A stretch of 11,206 nt of DNA, from NCBI GenBank assembly GCA_002426275.1, contig DIPB01000125.1, forward strand, positions 2,705 to 13,910, in the 5' to 3' direction. Source of the stretch: Firmicutes bacterium UBA5499. GTDB taxonomy: Bacteria; Bacillota; DTU084. The notes beneath the pieces were generated by a model. That model saw only the letters and a list, made by a program, of their open reading frames with translations, had not been told where the DNA came from and searched no databases. This document shows positions 1-6,689 of the stretch, one piece after another (the stretch's first letter is position 1; every line of letters starts with the position of its first letter). A program made the position numbers and the translations under genes.

Positions 1-2087
1 GCGAGATCCTCCAGGTGAGCCAGAGCTATGATGACGCAGACAGACAAGCGCCGCTTTATCTGCGGACAACCGAAGAGATGCTATCCGAATGCTCCTATCT
101 GGGCCCTGATGCCGCCCGGGACGTGGTTGTCACAGGCCCCCAGCTGGTCTCATCATGGGTGGAAGACGACCTCAGGCCGGTACCGGACAAGCTTTACGCT
201 CCGAAAATCGACGGGGCGGAAGAAGAAATCAAAGAGATGACTCTCAAGCGGGCCAGGGAATTATACGGCGATCCCCTCCCCGAGATCGTGGCCGCGCGTT
301 TGAAAAAGGAATTGGATTCCATCATCAATCATGGTTTTGCAGTGCTCTATTTGATCGCCCAGAAACTGGTGGCCAAATCTCTCTCCGACGGCTATCTGGT
401 GGGGTCTCGTGGTTCTGTGGGCAGCTCGCTGGTGGCAACTATGAGCGGAATTACCGAGGTGAACCCTCTGCCCGCCCATTATCTCTGCCCAAAATGCAAA
501 CACAGCGAGTTCATCACCGACGGTTCGGTGGGGGCCGGCGCGGATTTGCCGCCTAAAGCCTGTCCCCGGTGCGGAACGGACATGGCAAAAGACGGCCACG
601 ATATTCCTTTTGAAGTGTTCCTTGGCTTCAAAGGAGATAAAGTCCCTGATATAGACCTTAATTTCTCCGGAGAGTATCAATCGGTGGTGCACAAATATAC
701 AGAGGAACTTTTTGGCAAAGGTCACGTTTACAGAGCCGGTACCATCGGCACCCTGGCGGAACGCACAGCCTATGGGATGGTGAAGAAATATGCCCAGGAG
801 CGAGGCTTAACCCTGCGCGGCGCTGAGGTGCAGCGTCTCCTTGAGGGCTGTACAGGCGTGAAGCGGACCACCGGTCAGCATCCGGGAGGAGTTATGGTGG
901 TGCCTCGGGATCTTGACATTCACCAGTTCAGCCCCATTCAGTTTCCGGCTAATGATAAGAACAGCGCCACCATGACCACCCATTTCGATTACAGCTCCAT
1001 CAGCAGCAGATTGGTGAAACTGGATATTCTAGGCCATGATGATCCCACGGTCATCAGAATGCTGCAGGATCTCACAGGCATCGATCCTAAAGCGATTCCC
1101 CTGGACGATCCCAAGACCATGTCTCTTTTTTCCTCTTTAGATAGCCTTGGCATCTCGGCCGAGGACGCCGGCGGCAGTCAAGTGGGAACATTGGGGATCC
1201 CGGAATTTGGCACGCGCTTTGTGCGGCAAATGCTGGAAGACGTGCGTCCCAAATCATTCAGCGAACTCGTGCGCATCAGCGGCTTTTCCCATGGGACAGA
1301 TGTGTGGTTGAATAATGCTCAGGAGCTCATCCGCCAAGGGATAGCGGAAGCCAAAGATTGCATCTCCACCCGCGACGATATTATGAGCTTCCTCATCTAC
1401 AGAGGAGTGGAACCGGGAAAGGCCTTCAAGATCATGGAGAAAGTGCGAAAAGGAAAAGGCCTGGCCGAAGAGGATGAACAGCTCCTGCAGGAACACAAGA
1501 TTCCGCGTTGGTTCATTGATTCCTGTAAAAAGATTAGTTATCTGTTCCCCAAAGCTCACGCTGTGGCCTACGTTACGATGGCCTTTCGAATTGCTTTTTG
1601 CAAGGTTTATTATCCGTCGGCCTTTTACGCTTCTTATTTCGCGGTGCGCTCCAAGGGAGATTTCAACATCGATCCTGTGTTGGAAGGCCCCGAATATCTA
1701 AAGAAGCTGATCCATGAGTTGAACCAGAAGGGCAATGAAGCAACCCAAAAAGAGAAAAACCAGGCCGGCATCCTGGAAATTGCTGTGGAAGCAATTGCTA
1801 GGGGGATTAAATTTCTGCCTGTGGATCTGTATAAGTCTCATCCTCAAAATTTCTTGATCATTGATGGCGTCAAGCTTTTGCCGCCGCTGTCTTCTCTGGA
1901 AGGAATAGGCGTCGCGGCCGCCAACACCTTAGCAGAGGTGCGAGCCCAAGGAGAATTTAAGTCTGTAGAAGATCTGCGGCAAAGAACCCGCGTCACCCGC
2001 GGCGTGATCTATGCCCTGGAAAAACATGGTGCGCTGACGGGCTTGCCTGAGACAAATCAGCTGAGCCTTTTTGATCTGGCTAACTGA
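1..2087 (+). CDS. polC: DNA polymerase III alpha subunit, PolC type (C-terminal part, 5' truncated by window)
   Basis: This is the replicative DNA polymerase of low-GC Gram-positive-type bacteria, which extends primers at the fork. The frame is open from base 3, so the first GTG at 15 is internal and the N-terminal OB/PHP/exonuclease part lies outside the window. The two palm aspartates of the PDIDLNFSG motif are codons 648-650 and 654-656. The third catalytic aspartate is in [10 protein letters not shown] at 1023-1025. The PolC-specific zinc site is visible as CPKC (486-497) and CPRC (561-572). The C terminus carries helix-hairpin-helix-like sequence ([16 protein letters not shown]) and ends [14 protein letters not shown] (2058-2072) matches the beta-clamp-binding consensus and lies close to the C terminus as in other PolC proteins. 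No frame damage is seen. Family assignment is certain. Confidence 0.98.
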   Translation, partial: EILQVSQSYDDADRQAPLYLRTTEEMLSECSYLGPDAARDVVVTGPQLVSSWVEDDLRPVPDKLYAPKIDGAEEEIKEMTLKRARELYGDPLPEIVAARLKKELDSIINHGFAVLYLIAQKLVAKSLSDGYLVGSRGSVGSSLVATMSGITEVNPLPAHYLCPKCKHSEFITDGSVGAGADLPPKACPRCGTDMAKDGHDIPFEVFLGFKGDKVPDIDLNFSGEYQSVVHKYTEELFGKGHVYRAGTIGTLAERTAYGMVKKYAQERGLTLRGAEVQRLLEGCTGVKRTTGQHPGGVMVVPRDLDIHQFSPIQFPANDKNSATMTTHFDYSSISSRLVKLDILGHDDPTVIRMLQDLTGIDPKAIPLDDPKTMSLFSSLDSLGISAEDAGGSQVGTLGIPEFGTRFVRQMLEDVRPKSFSELVRISGFSHGTDVWLNNAQELIRQGIAEAKDCISTRDDIMSFLIYRGVEPGKAFKIMEKVRKGKGLAEEDEQLLQEHKIPRWFIDSCKKISYLFPKAHAVAYVTMAFRIAFCKVYYPSAFYASYFAVRSKGDFNIDPVLEGPEYLKKLIHELNQKGNEATQKEKNQAGILEIAVEAIARGIKFLPVDLYKSHPQNFLIIDGVKLLPPLSSLEGIGVAAANTLAEVRAQGEFKSVEDLRQRTRVTRGVIYALEKHGALTGLPETNQLSLFDLAN

Positions 2088-2104
2088 CGGAGAAGTTCTC
2101 CGTC
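2086..2104 (+). terminator. Short hairpin overlapping the polC stop, possible weak terminator
   Basis: GACGGAG and CTCCGTC pair around a 5-base loop (AAGTT), immediately at the polC stop codon. The hairpin is followed by TTAATAATTAA rather than a clean T run. It could be a weak terminator or an mRNA 3'-end-protecting hairpin upstream of the stronger terminator at 2147. Confidence 0.4.
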
Positions 2105-2146
2105 TTAATAATTAAGGAGCGTTAATTTTCAATCTTTTTATAAATA

Positions 2147-2181
2147 AAAATAGACTGCGCATTTTTTGCGCAGTCTATTTT
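2147..2181. terminator. Bidirectional rho-independent terminator between convergent genes
   Basis: A perfect 15-bp stem (AAAATAGACTGCGCA with TGCGCAGTCTATTTT) encloses a TTTTT loop. The A/T flanks give a T-rich tail on both strands. It sits between the polC stop and the stop codon of the convergent minus-strand gene at 2186, where it can end transcripts from both sides. Confidence 0.9.
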
Positions 2182-2185
2182 ACAT

Positions 2186-2854
2186 TTAGTCTGCAGGCAG
2201 GAGAAAGGACAAGCCCACCGTCACATTGGGGCCGCTCAGAGGCAGGTTAAAACCTTTGGTGCCCAAACTGCCTACCGGGAGGAGATATTGCGCCTGGGCT
2301 GTGAGAGAAAGCTTATTTGTGAGTTGATAATTTAGGCCTCCTTTGAGACCTGCGAGGAAATAAAGTTGGTAAGCTTCGCTATATTTCGCTGCAGACAACT
2401 GGTCCTCAAGACTGCCGTCTTTTTCAAATTGCATGCTCAAAACGCTAATGCCATACCCGGCCGAGCCGCCATAGCTGATTCTCAGAGCGTCTGTGAGTCG
2501 CAGCGGTTTCTCCAAAGAAAACGTAAAGCCGATTCCCGCGAAAGAGAGCTCTTTTTCTTCCTGTTCAGAGACGGCAATGGCAATGAAGGTATTGGAGCTG
2601 AAGAGGAGATCGGACTGTGACAGCCCAACTTGGGTGCTAATGGCAATTCCGGGGAAGGTTTTCTGCCCGAAGGGCTCAAAGTCGCTGCCGGCAATTTGAG
2701 CATTAAAGGCCTCCAGTTTGCTCTTATCTAAAGAATAAAAGGCGGGGGCAATGAGCATTCGCACTTCTTCTTTTTCTTTTGCCAGCAGCCTGCCGTTGAA
2801 GATGAGGAGGGTAAGTAAAAATAGGAGAAATCCCAGATCGGTTTTTTTCATCAT
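2186..2854 (-). CDS. Exported beta-barrel-like protein, possible outer-membrane protein
   Basis: No specific family is recognised. The start is ATG 2852-2854 (beginning MMKKTDLG), chosen because GGAG lies 5 bases upstream and the signal peptide then begins correctly; an in-frame ATG 39 bases further upstream would put extra residues before it. The second ATG (2849-2851) is equally possible. Residues 1-26 look like a type I signal peptide: MMKK, then a long hydrophobic stretch, then LLA before KEKEE. The remaining ~200 residues alternate polar and hydrophobic residues with many Gly/Ser/Tyr and short amphipathic segments (GIGFTFSLEKPLRL, LAGLKGGLNYQLTNKLSLTAQAQYLLP, VTVGLSFLL), as in small 8-10-strand outer-membrane barrels. 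It is transcribed toward polC and appears to be a single-gene unit ending at the 2147-2181 terminator. The surface or outer-membrane location is inference. Confidence 0.75.
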   Translation of the reverse strand: MMKKTDLGFLLFLLTLLIFNGRLLAKEKEEVRMLIAPAFYSLDKSKLEAFNAQIAGSDFEPFGQKTFPGIAISTQVGLSQSDLLFSSNTFIAIAVSEQEEKELSFAGIGFTFSLEKPLRLTDALRISYGGSAGYGISVLSMQFEKDGSLEDQLSAAKYSEAYQLYFLAGLKGGLNYQLTNKLSLTAQAQYLLPVGSLGTKGFNLPLSGPNVTVGLSFLLPAD

Positions 2855-2998
2855 GTTCACTCCAATCTTTTTTGCTTTCAAAATAGTCGGCACTTAAAAT
2901 TTAAAATTCGCCGTAGACGGAAGTATTTCCTGCTGAGGTTGTGAGCGAATACCAAGTCGGTCGCCACTAGATCAAGATATTTTCGTTCGGGGTTGCGC

Positions 2999-3063
2999 GC
3001 CGGGAGGAATCTCACTTGAAGATCGCGAATTTGGGGATAATGAGAAAAACGCCGGGAGGAATC
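2999..3063 (+). repeat. 13-bp direct repeat in the divergent intergenic region
   Basis: GCCGGGAGGAATC occurs at 2999-3011 and again at 3051-3063, 52 bases apart. The second copy contains the ribosome-binding site (GGGAGGA, 3054-3060) of the thioesterase gene. The region 2855-3067 otherwise holds the upstream sequences of the two divergent genes; no gene was found in it. Confidence 0.6.
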
Positions 3064-3067
3064 GGAG

Positions 3068-3526
3068 ATGAAACGGATCAGCGAATCGAGATCAGTGCTC
3101 TCGGAAATCATGCTTCCTTGCCAGGCCAACCCCAACGGTAAGGTCCATGGTGGCGAAATCGTGAAGATCATGGATACATGCGCGGGAGTGGCCGCCATGC
3201 GGCACGCCAAGAAGAACGCGGTCACCGTGAGAATCGACCAACTGGAATTTTACGATCCAATAATGGTGGGAGAACTGGTTATTTGCGAAGCGCAGCTTGT
3301 TTTTGCGGGAAAAACTTCAATGGAAGTTGAAGTCATAGTCAAGGTGGAGGATTTGATGACGGAAGCCCCTGCAAGGGTTGCGTTAAAAGCTTTCTTCACT
3401 TTTGTAGCGCTGGATGAAGAAGGAAAACCAACTCCCGTGCCCGGACTGCTGCTGAAGAGCGATGAGGAAAAAGCGGCTTTCGCCGAAGGGGAGAGAAGAT
3501 ATCTGGCACATAAAAAGCGGAAATAA
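3068..3526 (+). CDS. Acyl-CoA thioesterase, hotdog fold (YciA/YkhA/BACH type)
   Basis: Hydrolyses acyl-CoA thioesters to free fatty acid and CoA in the cytoplasm; the preferred chain length cannot be read from sequence. The protein is 152 residues, normal for a single-hotdog YkhA/YciA-type enzyme that works as an oligomer. The signature LPCQANPNGKVHGGEIVKIM lies at residues 16-35 and is followed by D36, the position of the proposed catalytic aspartate in this family. The HGG turn precedes the long central helix (IVKIMDTCAGVAAMRHA). The C-terminal strand (ARVALKAFFTFVALDEEGKP) is also typical. ATG 3068 is supported by GGGAGGA seven bases upstream. It is divergent from the beta-barrel gene and has no operon partner. 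A small hairpin follows the stop. Confidence 0.93.
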   Translation: MKRISESRSVLSEIMLPCQANPNGKVHGGEIVKIMDTCAGVAAMRHAKKNAVTVRIDQLEFYDPIMVGELVICEAQLVFAGKTSMEVEVIVKVEDLMTEAPARVALKAFFTFVALDEEGKPTPVPGLLLKSDEEKAAFAEGERRYLAHKKRK

Positions 3527-3545
3527 GGCAATTTTTACGCCTTAT
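3523..3545 (+). terminator. Weak terminator-like hairpin after the thioesterase gene
   Basis: ATAAGGC and GCCTTAT pair around a 9-base loop (AATTTTTAC), overlapping the TAA stop. No T run follows, so termination strength is doubtful. Confidence 0.35.
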
Positions 3546-4170
3546 GAAAAGCCGATGACCTGAATTTGGCTATAGATAAACGGAGTATTCTCTTCCGGAC
3601 AAGGAACTGAGGTTGCTGTGTTCGGCGACAACTTTAATTATTCATTTACAAATTAATTGGTTATCGCTAACGGTAAAGGGCTATGCGCATCTCATGCTGA
3701 GAGCTGCGATCTCATAACGTTTTCTTTCCAGAACGCGGATTGTTAAGGGGCAAAATGATATTTTTATCATAAGAGGCCGGATGCGTAGCCCCGGAAAACT
3801 TCCGATAACCGCTGCATGGGTGAATAGGAATGGACGAAAAATGCTGATTGTTTGGGAAGGGTGATTAGGTACAATTGATATCCTAAGAGGAGAGACAGGC
3901 CAAGTTTGTTGAGGAATCCCGCTGTGGACCTCTGTTCTCCTCCGTTTACTGCGGAAGGTGGATGAGAGCTTACACTGTACCACTGCGGCACAAGCTCGGC
4001 GTATTGCTGAGCCAGGTCTTCAGCTCTTCCTCAAGCCGGAGGATTGTCGGCGAGTTCACCGAGTGTTTCCTTCGTGCGTTTTAACTCCGAATCGCGTTTT
4101 GAGCACAGCTTATACGACTTCTAGGTTGATATAGTGGCCAAATTATCTGCTCATAAAAGACAGATATTGC
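3546..4170. other. Gene-poor stretch with possible decayed coding sequence
   Basis: No gene with a start, ribosome-binding site and recognisable family is seen here. Several short frames are open on both strands, but none resembles a known protein to me. On the minus strand one frame runs from about 4120 down to 3767, broken by a single TGA (complement of 4031-4033). Its upstream half is charged and helix-like (ELKRTKETLGELADNPPA before the stop, AEDLAQQYAELVPQWYS after it), which could be a remnant gene. No T-box, tRNA or insertion-sequence ends were recognised. Confidence 0.5.
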
Positions 4171-4185
4171 GAAAGAAGGACTTTT

Positions 4186-4824
4186 GTGGACACATCTAAA
4201 CAAAAAATCAAACCTGTCGTTTTAGTCGCTATACTCGTTATGGCCTTCTTGACATTTACGAGCTTTTTCGGCTTGTCCATAGCGGGTATTGCTGTTTTAG
4301 TCGGCGTTGCCTTTTTCTTTGTAGATAAGGGCAGAAAGTCAAACAGCGGCCTGGAAATAAAAAGCATTGGAAAAGACCTTGCCAACCCGCGCATCTGGTT
4401 TTGGATAACCATGCCCGCGATAATGAATATTATTTGTACTGGTTTAGCAAAGCTTGTTGTGCCGGATTTTATTGATCATGTGCTTGCGCGCACGAGTCAA
4501 TTTTTATCTTTTAGCCCATTACCCCTGCTGGCCGTTCAATTGGTAGTGGCTGCATTGGGTGAAGAAATAGCATGGCGGGCTTTTTTCCAAAAACAACTTA
4601 ATAAAGTCTGCCCTGCCTCAGCTGCACTTTTGATAACCTCAATTTTCTTCTCCTTGGGACATTTGGCAAATGGCACGACTGCAATTGTAATTTATGACCT
4701 TTTATTTATAACGATCAACAGCGTTTTCTATGGTATTGTATTCCTCAAGACAAACAACGCCTGGGTAAGTACGATATCCCATATTATAGCAAACATAGTT
4801 AGCTTGTCGCTTATGTTCCTTTGA
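4186..4824 (+). CDS. CPBP-family intramembrane metalloprotease (CAAX/Abi type)
   Basis: Predicted integral-membrane protease of 212 residues. The three family motifs are present: E126-E127-x-x-W130-R131 (GEEIAWRAFF), F155-x-x-x-H159 (FFSLGH) and H199-x-x-x-N203 (SHIIAN). Relatives include eukaryotic CAAX prenyl proteases (Rce1) and bacterial proteins linked to bacteriocin self-immunity or maturation; the substrate here is unknown. Hydrophobic segments lie at about residues 10-47, 72-92, 108-125, 144-158, 165-187 and 193-212. The start is GTG 4186, with GAAAGAAGGA ending five bases before it. The gene is visibly more AT-rich than polC or truB, and no peptide or transport gene sits beside it. 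It is flanked on both sides by gene-poor DNA, which suggests an acquired or relocated gene. Family is secure; function is not. Confidence 0.9.
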   Translation: MDTSKQKIKPVVLVAILVMAFLTFTSFFGLSIAGIAVLVGVAFFFVDKGRKSNSGLEIKSIGKDLANPRIWFWITMPAIMNIICTGLAKLVVPDFIDHVLARTSQFLSFSPLPLLAVQLVVAALGEEIAWRAFFQKQLNKVCPASAALLITSIFFSLGHLANGTTAIVIYDLLFITINSVFYGIVFLKTNNAWVSTISHIIANIVSLSLMFL

Positions 4825-4881
4825 TGGTTCGTTCTTTCCATAAATTGTGCGGAAGCTGTTCGTAAGCTTTTGCGACGGCAG

Positions 4882-4938
4882 ACCGAAAGCAAAAACAGGA
4901 TGGCAATTTAGAAAACCTGTCCCGCTGCGCTTTTCGGT
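4882..4938. repeat. Imperfect long inverted repeat downstream of the CPBP gene
   Basis: ACCGAAAGC (4882-4890) pairs with GCTTTTCGGT (4929-4938), one base bulged. Inside it ACAGG (4895-4899) pairs with CCTGT (4916-4920). Read on the minus strand, the inner stem is followed by TTTTT, so it could be a minus-strand terminator. On the plus strand it lies 58 bases after the CPBP stop and has no T tail. Confidence 0.5.
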
Positions 4939-5145
4939 TACAATTTCATATCCTGCGCCCTGGGCGTTGGCTGTTCTCTATTGGCGGAGATGACTTTCTG
5001 AAGGAGATAGCACCTGTACTTGGCAAAGCTCTCCGTGGCGAAACGCAACATCCTGCAATGCATAGGCGGAGCGTTGTCGCATTGAAGTTCAAAATGCAAG
5101 CCACCTCTTTCTCCAGGAACCCTTCAATAATTAAATTGGGAATCC

Positions 5146-5167
5146 GACTTTCAAGAGCTTGAAAGTC
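5146..5167. repeat. 22-bp near-perfect palindrome
   Basis: Ten-base arms GACTTTCAAG and CTTGAAAGTC flank a central AG. The symmetry resembles a dimeric-regulator operator, but it could also arise by chance within a former coding frame (minus-strand DFQALESR). Confidence 0.5.
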
Positions 5168-5432
5168 AACGTTCGCGGTTTCGGCCTCAAATAGCTTTTT
5201 CATGGTCACAGCGTGTGCACAGAAGGCCGCTCCTTTTTGACAAAAGTCTCATAACGATTTTCTTTTTATCGCGAAGGGATCTCTCACTGTTATTTGCAGA
5301 TCTCAGCTGCAAAAAGACAATGCCGTCCGGCGGCGGTACCGTGCGCTTTTGTCCCTCAGGGGAAATACCTGTACAGTCGTAAACTGAATCTTGAGATAAA
5401 ATAGTCCGAGTTTTTTGAGCGTGCGTTCCCGA

Positions 5433-5458
5433 AGCGGCTTCTTGTCTCAGAAGCCGCT
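5433..5458. repeat. Strong hairpin without T run
   Basis: AGCGGCTTCT and AGAAGCCGCT form a perfect 10-bp stem with a TGTCTC loop. Neither strand shows a T run after the stem, so a standard intrinsic terminator is unlikely. It may be part of a structured RNA or a mobile-element remnant. Confidence 0.55.
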
Positions 5459-5744
5459 CTGGATTGCGCGTTGTCCCCCCCAAGACTTACGCAGGGAAAC
5501 GCTGCAGTTTGCTGCTGGATCAAATTTTAAGCGCGCTGTGGCGTAGGGCAAGCACCGTGGATTCTTGGGCTATGAGGCCGAACTCATACTTCTACCCGCC
5601 AGACGGTACTGAATTTCATTTTGTCATTTTGGGAAGTGATTATTGCCGGACAAAAGGTGCGAAAAGAATAATTTTTTTTATCAGAAGGCGAGCTGCAAAG
5701 CCGCGTTGCCGCAGAGCGGCCGGTTCCTCTCCGCATGGCAGGCG

Positions 5745-5772
5745 TTGCGTTTGTATTTTTGGGGGATAGAAT
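5745..5772 (+). promoter_or_regulatory. Possible sigma-A promoter for the PorV-like gene
   Basis: TTGCGT (5745-5750) and TAGAAT (5767-5772) are separated by 16 bases. The -10 is a 5/6 match but the -35 matches only in TTG. It would give a leader of roughly 85 bases before the TTG start at 5865. Confidence 0.3.
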
Positions 5773-5864
5773 CTTTTGGCAAATGAGTAAGCATGCCGGT
5801 GACAATTATTTCCCAAAGGAAAAGCCTTTGCGAGGACGAATTATTTGCTCAGGAGGCTGTTTCT

Positions 5865-6632
5865 TTGCGTAAATTACTTTTCTGCCTAATAGGTATCGTC
5901 AGTTTTATTTGCCAGGCAGCGCCAGGTGAGCCCATGCCAAAGAGTTTAGGTTTGGGCGGAGCCTCTGTGTCCAGTGCCGGAGTTGACGCCGTCTTCAGCA
6001 ATCCGGCAGGGCTGGATGGGAGGACGCTGTTTTTGGGCAGCCAAAATTACAGCTGGAACTTAGTCGGCAGCTCTTTTGCTTTTGTGGAGAAAGGCTGGGG
6101 TCTGGGCAGCAGGGTTTTGGCCGCTGCCGATGCAATGTCGGGCGGCATGGACTTCATATTTTGGGCAGGTAAAGAAGTCACGGTTGGGGAAAATATCAGC
6201 GCCGGATTGGCTTTTTCCGGCTTTTCCAGCGCCGGACCAAGCATTTCGGGCCGGGGAGCCTCGCTTGACGGGGGGGCTATCTGGCGAAAAGGTCAGGGGA
6301 AAGTAGGCTTGCTTTGGCGCAATCTGGCCGCCATCGAAAGCTGGGAAAGCTATCAGGGGAAAAGCAGCCATCAACCTCAGTGCCAGGTTGCTTTAGGGCT
6401 AGCCTGGGAAGGAGAAAAATTCGGCGCGGCTGCGGATCTGTGGCCGGAAGGTGAGAACCTGAAGTGGCAGGCGGGAGTGTGTTTTTCCGTCTCTGCTTTT
6501 CAGCTACGGTTAGGCTATGATGATTTGGTGCCTTCGGTGGGCATTGCGTTTGATGTCGGCCAGAGAAGCATAGAATATTCTTGGCGCGGCGGGCAGTATC
6601 CTATGAGCTATCTGGGTTTAAAATTCGACTAA
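5865..6632 (+). CDS. Exported PorV/UPF0164/FadL-like beta-barrel protein
   Basis: Predicted secreted or outer-membrane protein of 255 residues. The start is TTG 5865, chosen because AGGAGG lies eight bases upstream and the protein then opens with a clean signal peptide (RKLLFCLIGIVSFICQA, cleaved near AAPGEP). An ATG 72 bases upstream would give an implausible leader. The mature N terminus has the glycine-rich motif LGLGGASVSSAGVDAVFSNPAG (positions about 5950-6012), the NPAGL-type signature of PorV/UPF0164/FadL-like barrels. The rest is repeated Gly/aromatic amphipathic strands, ending in a strand-like YPMSYLGLKFD. It lies 57 bases before truB on the same strand, and no strong terminator was seen between them, so cotranscription with truB is possible. 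Exact substrate or partner is unknown; the outer-membrane location is inferred. Confidence 0.78.
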   Translation: MRKLLFCLIGIVSFICQAAPGEPMPKSLGLGGASVSSAGVDAVFSNPAGLDGRTLFLGSQNYSWNLVGSSFAFVEKGWGLGSRVLAAADAMSGGMDFIFWAGKEVTVGENISAGLAFSGFSSAGPSISGRGASLDGGAIWRKGQGKVGLLWRNLAAIESWESYQGKSSHQPQCQVALGLAWEGEKFGAAADLWPEGENLKWQAGVCFSVSAFQLRLGYDDLVPSVGIAFDVGQRSIEYSWRGGQYPMSYLGLKFD

Positions 6633-6689
6633 TCTGCCCTTGCGGGACAGCCTCATTTCTGCTAAAGTTATCGTAAGCGGAGGCGGAGA

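Larger units (their letters stand above)
4825..5864. other. About 1 kb gene-poor region rich in inverted repeats
   Basis: No convincing gene. Open frames exist on both strands (for example plus 4866-5163 without a usable start, and minus 4946-5209 starting MKKLFEAETANVDFQALESR), but none has a well-placed Shine-Dalgarno sequence or a recognisable family. In the minus frame the sequence loses protein-like character after about residue 48, while another minus frame stays open to the TAA at 4938-4940, so a frameshifted remnant is possible. The stretch holds several inverted repeats (4882-4938, 5146-5167, 5293-5313, 5433-5458) and a T-box-like motif at 5329-5356. A C7 run lies at about 5475. Confidence 0.5.

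Noticed and set aside
3681..3983. Minus-strand open frame of 100 codons
   Set aside because: No Shine-Dalgarno sequence, no recognisable motif, and it overlaps another minus frame that looks slightly more protein-like.
3709..5268. Similar short sequences TCTCATAACGTTTTCTTT (about 3709) and TCTCATAACGATTTTCTTT (about 5249) in the two gene-poor stretches
   Set aside because: The similarity does not extend beyond about 18 bases and includes a one-base insertion, so a shared repeat family is not supported.
5237..5270. Consensus -35 element TTGACA at 5237-5242
   Set aside because: No acceptable -10 lies 16-18 bases downstream and no gene follows in that direction.
5187..5483. Minus-strand open frame of 98 codons
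   Set aside because: It crosses the strong hairpin and the T-box-like motif, has no ribosome-binding site and no recognisable domain.
5464..5769. Plus-strand open frame of about 100 codons
   Set aside because: TTG start with no ribosome-binding site, runs through a C7 tract, Arg-rich and without family resemblance; likely chance.
4825..5864. Possible tRNA, CRISPR array or complete insertion sequence in the gene-poor region
   Set aside because: No T-loop-like GGTTCRA with matching arms, no regularly spaced repeats, and no transposase motif or paired terminal inverted repeats were found.
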